Assembly: GCA_049654905.1 (NCBI GenBank)
Contig: JBASIS010000041.1
Coordinates: 1 to 15,455 of the forward strand
Reading direction: 5' to 3'
Length of the DNA: 15,455 nucleotides
Source of the DNA: M0108 sp049654905
Lineage (GTDB): Bacteria; Pseudomonadota; Gammaproteobacteria; Chromatiales; Chromatiaceae
The notes beneath the pieces were generated by a model, which saw only the letters and a program-made list of their open reading frames with translations, was not told where the DNA came from and did not search any database. The position numbers and the translations under genes are program-made. Positions within the stretch are counted from its first letter, which is position 1. Every line of letters begins with the position of its first letter. Positions 6,431-13,386 of the stretch are shown in pieces.

Positions 6431-7723
6431 ATGCCCAGTCCCACCTTCCTGATCAAGCCCGCCCTTCTGGCGGCGCTTTTTGGTCTCGGCGCCAGCGGCG
6501 CCTGGGCCAGTGAACCCATCCAGCAGGTCTCCGCCGAGGTCTGCAAAAACTGCCACCAGGAGATTTACAAGCAGTGGAGCGGGTCCATGCACGCCCAGTC
6601 CTCCGCCATGAAAGACCCGATCCACGCGGCCTTTTACAACTCGGAGGTCGGCTCCCCGACGGAAGAAGGCCAGGTCGCCAAGGCCAATAAGCAATACCCG
6701 GCCTGTCTCGCCTGCCACGCACCCAACGCCGCCCGTGATAAGACCACCAAGCTGGACGCCAAGCCGGCCTATGCCGAGGGCGTCAATTGCGTGGCCTGTC
6801 ATACGCTGGCCAGCTACAAGGGCATTACCGGCGAGGGTGGCAAACTGCGCCTGGGCATCAACGCCTATGTGCTTTCCGACAAGATTCAGGCCCCCACGGG
6901 CCTCAATCAGGGCCTGCAACAACTCACTAAAGGTGACGACCCCTTCGGCGGCGCGGGTGCCAGCGGCGAGCAGAAGCCCAATCCGCACTTGGGCGAACCC
7001 GTGGAGTTCGAGGGCAAGTCGATTCCCGGCTTGCCCATGGAGGGTAACCCCAAACTGATGCGCACCAATGACGCCTGCATGGGCTGTCATGACAAGCGCA
7101 ACAACCCCCATGGCGTGGCCCTCTGCGGTACGGGCGACGAATATGTTCAATCCCGGACTCAGGTCAACTGTATCTCCTGCCATATGCCTATCGCGGGTGG
7201 CCTGGCGGATCACAGCATCGGCGGCGGCCATGACCAGCCCATGTTGGAACGCGCCGTCCTCTTCGACCTCGGCGTCGAACCCAAGAAGGATGGCAAACTC
7301 GCCATCAGCGCCAGCCTGACCAACCAGCAACCCCATATGCTCCCGACGGGCGCGCCCTTCCGCAACATGTACCTGAAGGTCACCGCCTACGACGCCAAGG
7401 GTCAGGTCGTCTGGCAAAACGCCAAAGATCACCCCAGCGATGGCGATCCCGAGGCCTACTTCTTCCTGACCCTGGTCAATGACGAAGGCAAGCCGGTACC
7501 GCCGCCCGAGGCCAAAAAGGCCGGCGCGGACTCCCGTCTCAAGCCCCACGAGACCCGCGTCCTGAGCTACGATATTCCCGCCAAGGACGTCGCCCTGGTT
7601 CGTGGCGAGCTTTACTACAGCCTGCTGTGGCCATCCCTGGTCAAGAAGTTCGCCCACCTGCCGGATGACCTCAAGACCCCGGTCTTGATTGCCGAATCCG
7701 AGAAGATGATCGCGAAGCCCTGA
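6431..7723 (+). CDS. Pentaheme cytochrome c, cytochrome c554-like, with C-terminal beta domain
   Basis: Protein of 430 aa. A Sec signal peptide (about 1-26, cleavage after AWA) leads into a multiheme domain with CKNCH (38-42), CLACH (92-96), CVACH (120-124), CMGCH (216-220) and CISCH (247-251). The opening (VCKNCHQEIYKQWSGSMHA) is the classic cytochrome c554 heme-1 pattern, Cys-His then W-x3-H. Known c554 of ammonia oxidisers has four hemes and accepts electrons from HAO; this one has a fifth and a heme-free tail (about 270-430). The tail holds HMLPTGAPFRNMYLKVTAYD, an H-x2-PTG-x3-R motif seen after multiheme domains in other bacteria and probably an immunoglobulin-like fold. GAGGAG lies 12 bases before the ATG. 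It is divergent from the octaheme operon and is the likely periplasmic partner. A strong terminator follows. Confidence 0.88.
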   Translation: MPSPTFLIKPALLAALFGLGASGAWASEPIQQVSAEVCKNCHQEIYKQWSGSMHAQSSAMKDPIHAAFYNSEVGSPTEEGQVAKANKQYPACLACHAPNAARDKTTKLDAKPAYAEGVNCVACHTLASYKGITGEGGKLRLGINAYVLSDKIQAPTGLNQGLQQLTKGDDPFGGAGASGEQKPNPHLGEPVEFEGKSIPGLPMEGNPKLMRTNDACMGCHDKRNNPHGVALCGTGDEYVQSRTQVNCISCHMPIAGGLADHSIGGGHDQPMLERAVLFDLGVEPKKDGKLAISASLTNQQPHMLPTGAPFRNMYLKVTAYDAKGQVVWQNAKDHPSDGDPEAYFFLTLVNDEGKPVPPPEAKKAGADSRLKPHETRVLSYDIPAKDVALVRGELYYSLLWPSLVKKFAHLPDDLKTPVLIAESEKMIAKP

Positions 7724-7753
7724 TTCCAGCGGTTCGGCCACCGGGCCGACACA

Positions 7754-7782
7754 GGCATCGGGGTACGCCCCGATGCCTTTTT
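7754..7782 (+). terminator. Strong Rho-independent terminator after the pentaheme cytochrome gene
   Basis: GGCATCGGGG (7754-7763) pairs perfectly with CCCCGATGCC (7768-7777) around the tetraloop TACG, followed by five Ts. It starts 31 bases after the stop codon and separates the cytochrome gene from the peptidase gene. Confidence 0.93.
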
Positions 7783-7824
7783 CATGTTTGCCTATTTCAA
7801 TCAGCCCCTTAATCGTTCCAGGCC

Positions 7825-8862
7825 ATGACTCACTCCGACGCGCACGTACTCAAGACCGGTCTTAACAACCTGATAACGGACGTACCCGGCATCGAGGTTG
7901 GCCATTATGCCGCCCATCACACCGGGACGACGGTCATCCTCGCGCGTGGCGGCGCGGTTGGTGGTGTCGATGTGCGTGGCTCCGCCCCCGGCACCCGGGA
8001 AACCGACCTCCTCGATCCAGTTAATCTGGTGGATCGGGTCAACGCCATCGTCCTCTCCGGCGGCAGCGCCTTCGGTCTGGCCGCGGCGGATGGGGTCATG
8101 AGCTGGCTGGAGGCTCGGGGGCTGGGTTGGCCCCTGGGCGACGGCCAGGTCGTTCCCATCGTCCCGGCGGCGGTCCTTTTCGACCCTGGCCGCTTTGGCC
8201 GGGACTTCCGGGACAGGCCCACGGCGGAGTTTGGCCGCCAGGCCTGCGAGAACCTGACGGTCGGCGTCTTCCCCCTGGGTAACGTCGGCGCGGGCGCGGG
8301 CACCATCGCGGGCGGCCTCAAGGGCGGCCTAGGGTCCGCCAGTATCGATCTGGGCCAGGGCGTCATCGTCGGTGCTGTCGTCGCCGTCAATCCCTTCGGC
8401 AGTGTCGTCAACCCCAGGACGGGTGAACTGTTCGGGGCCTACCTGGGCATCGGCGACGAATTCGGGTCCCTGCCCTGCTCCGGCGCCTGCCCAGTCGCAG
8501 CACCCCAGGCCCCCCAGTCCATTCGCAACACCACCATCGGCGTGGTGGCCACCAATCTGGATCTGACCAAGGCCCAGGCCACCAAACTCGCCCAGATGGC
8601 CCAGGACGGCCTGGCCCGGGCCATCAGCCCCGCCCACACCCTGTTCGACGGCGACACGATTTTCTCCCTGGCCACCGGCCACCTCTCCCTCGCGGCCCTC
8701 CAGGAAGACGCCGCCTGGGGCTCCGTCCCCGCCGGCCTCATCCGGGCCGGCACCGCGGCGGCCGATACCCTCACCCGCGCCATCGTCCACGCCATCCTCC
8801 AGGCCGAAACGGTTGGAGACACCCTCTCTTACCGGGATCGCTACCTGCCGGGGAACGGCTAA
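7825..8862 (+). CDS. P1 family (DmpA-like) N-terminal nucleophile peptidase
   Basis: Protein of 345 aa, typical in length for the P1/S58 family (L-aminopeptidase/D-esterase DmpA). Recognisable blocks are DVPGIEVGHY (19-28), the TGTTVILARGG strand (33-43), IVLSGGSAFGLAAADGVM (75-92), LGNVGAGAGT (151-160) and the nucleophile region RNTTIGVVATN (234-244). In this family the precursor cleaves itself just before a Ser or Thr, which becomes the N-terminal nucleophile; here Thr236 or Thr237 fits, giving a large alpha and a small beta chain. An acidic, Pro-rich stretch precedes it (210-232). No signal peptide is seen, so a cytoplasmic enzyme acting on small peptides or amides is expected; the substrate cannot be told. 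The ribosome site is weak. It is isolated from the cytochrome gene by a terminator and its position there is probably incidental. Confidence 0.9.
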   Translation: MTHSDAHVLKTGLNNLITDVPGIEVGHYAAHHTGTTVILARGGAVGGVDVRGSAPGTRETDLLDPVNLVDRVNAIVLSGGSAFGLAAADGVMSWLEARGLGWPLGDGQVVPIVPAAVLFDPGRFGRDFRDRPTAEFGRQACENLTVGVFPLGNVGAGAGTIAGGLKGGLGSASIDLGQGVIVGAVVAVNPFGSVVNPRTGELFGAYLGIGDEFGSLPCSGACPVAAPQAPQSIRNTTIGVVATNLDLTKAQATKLAQMAQDGLARAISPAHTLFDGDTIFSLATGHLSLAALQEDAAWGSVPAGLIRAGTAAADTLTRAIVHAILQAETVGDTLSYRDRYLPGNG

Positions 8863-8883
8863 GCCCATCCCCCTGGCGGGTAA

Positions 8884-8901
8884 CCCGGAGAATCCTCCGG
8901 G
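8884..8901 (+). terminator. Hairpin after the peptidase gene, possible terminator without a U-tract
   Basis: CCCGGAG (8884-8890) pairs with CTCCGGG (8895-8901) around AATC, 21 bases after the peptidase stop and 52 before the DUF3775 start. No U-tract follows; it may only attenuate, or mark the end of the upstream transcript. Confidence 0.4.
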
Positions 8902-8953
8902 ACTTCAAGAGCGTCGAACGTGTAAACTGCCTCAGCCATTCAGGAGCCCCATC

Positions 8954-9346
8954 ATGCTTAACCTCGGTATCGAAACCGTCTGCCATATCATCGCCCGGGC
9001 TCGGGAATTTCAAGCCAAGGAGCAGGTCGTCATCCCCGACTCACCCGCAGGTTCCAGCGACGATTGGGCCATGCAGATCCTGGCGGATCACCACGAGGAC
9101 CTGACCGTCCAGGAGGTCGAGGCCGCAGTGGCGGACCTGGACCCGGACCTGCAGGCGGAACTCATCGCCCTCATGTGGTTGGGCCGCGGTGATTACGCGA
9201 TCGAGGAATGGGATAGCGCCCTCGCCGACGCCCAGGACGATTACGAAGAGCATGACAATACCGCCCACTACCTGCTCTCTCACCCCATGGTCGCCGACCA
9301 TCTGGAGGAAGGGCTTGCCATCCACGGCTATTCCTGCGGGGAGTGA
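8954..9346 (+). CDS. DUF3775 family protein
   Basis: Protein of 130 aa. I recognise DUF3775 from its opening (ETVCHIIARAREFQAKEQ, 7-24), the central LIALMWLGRGDY (70-81) and the ending YLLSHPMVADHLEEGLAIHG (106-125). The protein is strongly acidic and all-helical, soluble, without signal peptide or membrane segment. The frame is open further upstream (from 8813), but ATG 8954 is preferred: AGGAG lies seven bases before it and family members start at this point. No biochemical function is established for the family that I know of. It follows the peptidase gene by 91 bases with a hairpin between them, so co-transcription is doubtful; 312 gene-free bases follow. Confidence 0.85.
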   Translation: MLNLGIETVCHIIARAREFQAKEQVVIPDSPAGSSDDWAMQILADHHEDLTVQEVEAAVADLDPDLQAELIALMWLGRGDYAIEEWDSALADAQDDYEEHDNTAHYLLSHPMVADHLEEGLAIHGYSCGE

Positions 9347-9658
9347 GGGGGTCGCGCGGCGCCTTTAAACACCATCCCATCACGAGGTGCTTGCATTTCC
9401 GCTCGGCTATGGCCATCCTTATAGCTAATAATAAAAGCCCATCGCGCTCTTGGTGATTCTGCCCTATTTAAGATAGCGGCAACGCAGGTGCCGATACTTC
9501 AGGCTACTGGCACCCCAGTCCAACTCCTTTTTATTCGTCCCGCAGGGGCCCCCAAACCCCGTGGGTCATCGACGTTGATACGTCAACCCGTCCCAACCAC
9601 TCACACGTGGTCCTACCGGTCCCCTGGATCGGCCATTCTGGAGTCTTTCCTGCCATAG
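9347..9658. other. Gene-free stretch between the DUF3775 and HPF-like genes
   Basis: I find no supported gene here. Two weak inverted repeats are present: GGTGCC (9487-9492) with GGCACC (9509-9514), and GTTGA (9574-9578) with TCAAC (9583-9587) around TACG. An AT-rich patch near 9419-9435 could hold a -10 box, but no well-spaced -35 partner was found. It presumably carries the promoter of the HPF-like gene. Confidence 0.5.
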
Positions 9659-10030
9659 ATGAATCCTATAAGTACTAGCCGTCCCGCCATCCATATCAGC
9701 GGAGACACCCTCGCCCTCGATCCCCAGATCCGTAATTACATCACCGCCGAGGCGGAACGTCTCCAGCAACGCTACCCCTCAACCCCGGTGGCGCTACGCA
9801 TCGGTATCAGTGAGGAATTCGATCCCGCCCGAGGTCATCGCGTCCGTTGCGAATTGGCCGCCGACCTCCCCGGGCGGCGGCAGTTGATGGTGCGCGAGGC
9901 CCAGAAGGAGGCCCTGGCGGCGGTTTCCGGGGTCTTTGCCGGCGCCCGCAAACAACTTCGCCGGCTCGCCTGCCGGACCATGGGACCGACAGCCCCCGCC
10001 GGCGGGAAGATGCAACCGGTTGGGACTTGA
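9659..10030 (+). CDS. HPF/RaiA (sigma-54 modulation/S30AE) family protein
   Basis: Protein of 123 aa. The pattern AIHISGDTLALDPQIRNYI (10-28), then alternating strands with a basic helix (REAQKEALAAVSGVFAGARK, about 79-98), follows the short ribosome hibernation factors HPF and RaiA, which bind the decoding centre of idle 30S subunits. The length is near that of RaiA (113 in E. coli) and lacks the long dimerisation tail of long HPF. The C-terminal 20 residues (CRTMGPTAPAGGKMQPVGT) are unlike the family and probably disordered. The nearest ribosome site (GGAG) is too far upstream to be convincing, so translation may be weak or the start different. The next gene begins five bases after the stop, suggesting an operon. 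Similarity is moderate; a divergent member with another RNA-binding role is possible. Confidence 0.75.
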   Translation: MNPISTSRPAIHISGDTLALDPQIRNYITAEAERLQQRYPSTPVALRIGISEEFDPARGHRVRCELAADLPGRRQLMVREAQKEALAAVSGVFAGARKQLRRLACRTMGPTAPAGGKMQPVGT

Positions 10031-10035
10031 AAACC

Positions 10036-10674
10036 ATGAATGATGAAGCCGGCAAATTGCTGCCAACCGAGATCAATCTGCATGCTAAATCACGACTGCT
10101 GAGCATCGTTTTCAGTGATGGCGCCCGCTTTGAACTGCCTTGCGAATATCTGCGGGTCTTCTCCAAGGCCGCCGGGCCGGATACGCTGGTCACCGGCAAG
10201 GAGGCCGTCAATATCGAGCGCATCGACCCTCAGGGGCAGTACGCCATCCGCATCCTTTTCGATGACGGCCACGACACCGGTATCTATTCCTGGGACACCC
10301 TCCACGCCCTCGGCACCCACCAAGCGGCCAACTGGGCCGATTACCTGCAGCGCCTGGAGCAGGCGGGCTACCAGCGCCAAGAGCCTGGCAGAGGCGAAAA
10401 GCGCGCGCGGCTGCTGTATTTCTCCTGGCTGGCCAGGAAAATGCGCAAGGAGTCCGAGGATGCGACCCTGCCCGCCAGCGTCACGGACGTGAACAGCCTC
10501 CTGATCTGGCTGGGCAAGCGTCGTAAGGGCGCGGCCCCCCTCTTTGATAGGGAGCGGCTGCGGGTGACCGTTAACCGTCAGTTTGCCGAGGGCTTCACCA
10601 AGCTGGAGGACGGCGACGAGATCGGCCTGGTACCCAATTCACCGACCCCGCCAGCGACGCCCGACCTGATCTGA
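10036..10674 (+). CDS. DUF971 domain fused to a MoaD/ThiS-like beta-grasp domain
   Basis: Protein of 212 aa with two domains. Residues about 10-105 are DUF971 (gamma-butyrobetaine hydroxylase N-terminal-like), with FSDGARFELPCEYLRVFSKA (26-45), VNIERIDPQGQYAIRILFDD (58-77) and GIYSWDTLHALG (82-93). Residues about 122-200 follow MoaD, with RLLYFSWLARKM (125-136), VTDVNSLLIWLGKR (149-162), RLRVTVNRQF (174-183) and EDGDEIGLVP (191-200). Sulfur carriers end in Gly-Gly straight after this strand; here the chain instead continues with a Pro-rich tail (NSPTPPATPDLI), so thiocarboxylation is not expected. The frame extends upstream to 9847, but ATG 10036 is chosen because it follows the HPF-like stop by five bases and the domain begins there. 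DUF971 occurs in iron-sulfur assembly contexts in other proteins; a role here is not established. Convergent with the acryloyl-CoA reductase gene. Confidence 0.82.
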   Translation: MNDEAGKLLPTEINLHAKSRLLSIVFSDGARFELPCEYLRVFSKAAGPDTLVTGKEAVNIERIDPQGQYAIRILFDDGHDTGIYSWDTLHALGTHQAANWADYLQRLEQAGYQRQEPGRGEKRARLLYFSWLARKMRKESEDATLPASVTDVNSLLIWLGKRRKGAAPLFDRERLRVTVNRQFAEGFTKLEDGDEIGLVPNSPTPPATPDLI

Positions 10675-10689
10675 AGGTCGCCCGACCCC

Positions 10690-11673
10690 TCAGGCATTCA
10701 CATCGACCACCAGACGCCCCCGGACCTCGCCGTTCAGCAGGTCCGTGGCGGCGGCGATGGCCTGGTTCAGCCCGATTTCCCGCGTGATCGCCTCCAGGCG
10801 CAGAGGGTCCAGGTCGGCGGCGAGACGTTCCCAGGCCTGGATACGGCGCTCCCGGGGGACCATGACGCTGTCGATGCCATAGAGGGTGATCCCGCGCAGA
10901 ATGAAGGGCGCAACCGTGGCGGGGAAATCCATGCCTTGGGCCAGACCACAGGCGGCAACGGCGCCGTTGTAATGGGTCGAGGCACAGGCGTTGGCCAGGG
11001 TGTGACTGCCGACGGTATCGATGACGCCGAGCCAGCGTTCCTTCATCAGGGGCTTGCCCGGGCCGTTGAGTTCCGCCCGGTCGATGACCTCGGCGGCGCC
11101 CAGGCCGAGCAGGTAGGCAGACTCCATGATCCGGCCGGTGGTCGCGATGACGCGGTAGCCTTTTTTGGCAAGCACGGCGATGGCGATGCCACCAACCCCG
11201 CCGTTGGCCCCCGTGACCAGGATATCGCCATCACCGGGCCGGATGCCGTGACGCTCCAGGGCCAGGACGCAGAGCATGGCGGTGTAACCCGCCGTACCGA
11301 TGGCCATGGCCTGACGGGAACTCAAGCCCTTGGGCAAGGGGATCAGCCAATCGCCGGACAGGCGCGCCTTCTGGGCCAGCCCCCCCCAATGGCGCTCCCC
11401 CACGCCCCAACCATTGAGAATGACGGCATCCCCCGGGTGCCAGTCCGGATGGCTGCTCGCCTCTACCTTCCCGACCAGATCGACGCCCGGCACCATGGGA
11501 AAGCTCCGCACCACCGGCGCTTTGCCGGTGATCGCCAGACCGTCCTTGTAATTAAGGGTGGAATAGGCGACGCGGATACTCACGTCACCCGCGGGCAGGT
11601 CGGCCTCGTCGAGGACCTGGACTTGCGCCTGGGTCTTGCCTTCCTCCTGGGTCAGCACAATGGCGTTGAACAT
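10690..11673 (-). CDS. acuI: Acryloyl-CoA reductase (AcuI/YhdH-type), NADPH-dependent MDR oxidoreductase
   Basis: Protein of 327 aa, the usual length for the AcuI/YhdH group of medium-chain dehydrogenases without zinc. Diagnostic blocks are STLNYKDGLAITG (38-50), PMVPGVDLVG (59-68), LNGWGVGERHWGG (86-98), AIGTAGYTAML (124-134) and the nucleotide-binding TGANGGVGG (154-162). Family members reduce acryloyl-CoA to propionyl-CoA with NADPH, which protects the cell from acrylate and supports use of 3-carbon compounds or dimethylsulfoniopropionate breakdown products. GGAGAGG lies just before the ATG. The gene starts 30 bases after the rimO stop on the same strand, so the two may be co-transcribed, though their functions are unrelated. 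Broader MDR quinone reductases are the alternative, but the YhdH-specific motifs make this assignment firm; the exact substrate is inferred from the family. Confidence 0.88.
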   Translation of the reverse strand: MFNAIVLTQEEGKTQAQVQVLDEADLPAGDVSIRVAYSTLNYKDGLAITGKAPVVRSFPMVPGVDLVGKVEASSHPDWHPGDAVILNGWGVGERHWGGLAQKARLSGDWLIPLPKGLSSRQAMAIGTAGYTAMLCVLALERHGIRPGDGDILVTGANGGVGGIAIAVLAKKGYRVIATTGRIMESAYLLGLGAAEVIDRAELNGPGKPLMKERWLGVIDTVGSHTLANACASTHYNGAVAACGLAQGMDFPATVAPFILRGITLYGIDSVMVPRERRIQAWERLAADLDPLRLEAITREIGLNQAIAAATDLLNGEVRGRLVVDVNA

Positions 11674-11703
11674 AAAGCCTCTCCTAAATAGGTGTTACCA
11701 GAC

Positions 11704-13038
11704 TCACGATCCCTCCTGCACCGGCACCCCGAGCAGATCGTGCGGGCCGGAACGGGTGATGTCGACCTCGATGAAATCGCCGGGATCCAGTTCCCACTCC
11801 CCGGGGATGATGACCTTGCCGTCGATCTCCGGCGCATCGGCGGCGGTGCGGGCCACGACGCGCCCCTCCTCGACCTCGTCCACCAGAACGATGAGGCGCT
11901 GGCCGACGCGCTGAGCAAGCTTTTCCCGACTGATCTCTGCTTGTACAGCCATAAACCGCGCCAGGCGCTCCTCCCGCAAAGGCGCGGGAATCGGGTCCGG
12001 CAAGGCATTGGCGGCGGCACCCACGACGGGGGAATAGGCGAAAGCGCCCACCCGGTCGAGCCGAGCCTCGCGCAGAAAGTCGATGAGCAGGTCGAAATCT
12101 CCCTCCGTCTCCCCCGGAAAGCCGACGATGAAGGTGCTGCGCAGGACCAGTTCGGGACAGATCTCGCGCCAGCCCGCCAGGCGTTGCAGCAACCGCTCCG
12201 CCGCCGCCGGCCGGCGCATGGCCTTCAGGATTGGCGGACTCGCGTGCTGGAGGGGCATGTCCAGGTAAGGCAGGATCTGTCCCTCGGCCATCAGGGGGAT
12301 CAGCCGATCCACCTGCGGATAGGGATAGACATAGTGGAGCCGGACCCAGGCCGGCAGTTCTCCGAACTGGCGGGCCAGGGTCTCGATGTCGGTACGCAAC
12401 AGCTGGCCCCGCCAGATATCGGTCCGGTAGCGCAGATCCAGTCCATAGGCGCTGGTGTCCTGGGCGATCACCAGAAGTTCACGCACCCCCGCCTCCACGA
12501 GGCGATGGGCCTCGTCCAGAACGGCGCCAATCGGACGGCTGACCAGATCGCCTCTCAGACTGGGGATGATGCAGAAGGTGCAGCGATGGTTACAGCCTTC
12601 CGAGATCTTGAGGTAGGCATAATGCTGGGGGGTGAGTTTTACCCCCTGGGGTGGCAGGAGGCTTAAAAAGGGGTCGTGCGGGGCCGGCACCAGGGTATGC
12701 ACCGCCGCCATCACCGCCGCGAAGGCCTGGGGACCCGTCACCGCCGCGACCTTAGGATGGGCCGCCCACACCAGCTCGGCCCTCGCTCCCAGGCAACCCG
12801 TGACGATCACCCGACCGTTTTCCGCCAGTGCCTCGCCAATCGCCTCCAGGGACTCCGCCACCGCCGCGTCGATAAAGCCACAGGTGTTGACGATGACCAG
12901 ATCCGCAGCGGCGTAAGTCGGTGAGATAGCATAGCCCTCGGCCCGCAACTGGGTAAGGATGCACTCCGAATCGACGGTCGCCTTGGGACAGCCCAGGCTG
13001 ACGAAACCGATGGCGGGGGTGGGGTTGGCTCTGCTCAA
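11704..13038 (-). CDS. rimO: Ribosomal protein S12 methylthiotransferase RimO
   Basis: Radical SAM enzyme that adds a methylthio group to an aspartate of ribosomal protein S12. From the chosen start the protein is 444 aa, against 441 in E. coli. The N-terminal cluster cysteines are Cys17 (SLGCPK), Cys53 (NTCGFI) and Cys82 (TGCLG); the radical SAM cluster is Cys149, Cys153 and Cys156 (CNHRCTFC); a TRAM domain forms about the last 65 residues. The frame is open to an ATG at 13101, but I prefer the TTG at 13038: GAGGAG stands six bases before it, the ATG has no ribosome site, and the resulting start (MSRANPTPAIGFVSLGCPK) aligns with E. coli RimO. The longer form would carry 21 extra residues with no family counterpart. 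Probably first in an operon with the acryloyl-CoA reductase gene. Confidence 0.95.
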   Translation of the reverse strand: MSRANPTPAIGFVSLGCPKATVDSECILTQLRAEGYAISPTYAAADLVIVNTCGFIDAAVAESLEAIGEALAENGRVIVTGCLGARAELVWAAHPKVAAVTGPQAFAAVMAAVHTLVPAPHDPFLSLLPPQGVKLTPQHYAYLKISEGCNHRCTFCIIPSLRGDLVSRPIGAVLDEAHRLVEAGVRELLVIAQDTSAYGLDLRYRTDIWRGQLLRTDIETLARQFGELPAWVRLHYVYPYPQVDRLIPLMAEGQILPYLDMPLQHASPPILKAMRRPAAAERLLQRLAGWREICPELVLRSTFIVGFPGETEGDFDLLIDFLREARLDRVGAFAYSPVVGAAANALPDPIPAPLREERLARFMAVQAEISREKLAQRVGQRLIVLVDEVEEGRVVARTAADAPEIDGKVIIPGEWELDPGDFIEVDITRSGPHDLLGVPVQEGS

Positions 13039-13134
13039 ACGCGGCTCCTCGATGGACTGGAAATGGGCTACGGGGGATAGTAAAGCCGGGACCCCAGCCA
13101 TTCAAACGGGAAAGCAGGGGCCATCACGGCTGAG

Positions 13135-13164
13135 TTGATCTTTTTCCATTGCCCGGGGGATACT
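13135..13164 (+). promoter_or_regulatory. Candidate sigma-70 promoter for the mini-protein/fkpB/ispH genes
   Basis: TTGATC (13135-13140) and GATACT (13159-13164) are 18 bases apart, each matching four of six consensus positions, about 75 bases before the small Cys-rich frame. It lies in the divergent gap with rimO. No stronger candidate is visible there. Confidence 0.35.
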
Positions 13165-13239
13165 TAGGCCCAAGCTGATGCGCAGGCCAGAACTCGCCCT
13201 CAGCCCTCCCCCTTTATCCTCGCGGCTTGGAAATTGGAA

Positions 13240-13386
13240 GTGGTCAGATTGAAAAATTGCAAACTTTGTCGTTACCGCCGCCTGTGCAACCCCTTGCCCG
13301 GCATCTGTATCCTGGTTTTCTACGCTGCCGTGGGCGCGGTCGCCATTGGCATGGCCTATATCTTCGTCACCCAAGAACTGCTGTGA
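13240..13386 (+). CDS. 48-residue Cys-rich membrane mini-protein, coupled to fkpB
   Basis: A short frame of 48 aa that I do not recognise. The N-terminus is basic and Cys-rich (KNCKLCRYRRLC, with Cys7, Cys10 and Cys16), followed by a clean membrane helix at about 22-43 (ICILVFYAAVGAVAIGMAYI) and a short tail VTQELL. The CX2CX5C pattern could hold a metal or be acylated, but three cysteines (plus Cys23 at the membrane edge) do not make a standard motif. Start: GTG 13240 has GGAA seven bases upstream; TTG 13249 has GGAAG eight bases upstream and would give 45 aa. The stop overlaps the fkpB start as GTGA, a signature of translational coupling that argues strongly for a real gene. In many gammaproteobacteria lspA occupies the place before fkpB; this is clearly not lspA. 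Confidence 0.65.
   Translation: MVRLKNCKLCRYRRLCNPLPGICILVFYAAVGAVAIGMAYIFVTQELL

Noticed and set aside
6395..7741. 448-codon open frame on the minus strand opposite the pentaheme cytochrome gene
   Set aside because: The plus strand has a signal peptide, five CxxCH sites, a ribosome site and a terminator; the antisense frame is a by-product of GC-rich codon use.
8813..8953. Upstream extension of the DUF3775 frame
   Set aside because: It overlaps the peptidase gene and lies before a well-placed ribosome site and family-conserved start.
9847..10035. Upstream extension of the DUF971-MoaD frame
   Set aside because: It overlaps the HPF-like coding sequence in another frame and is Arg/Pro-rich, unlike the domain that follows.
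11692..12666. 324-codon plus-strand frame opposite rimO
   Set aside because: Antisense of a confidently identified radical SAM gene.
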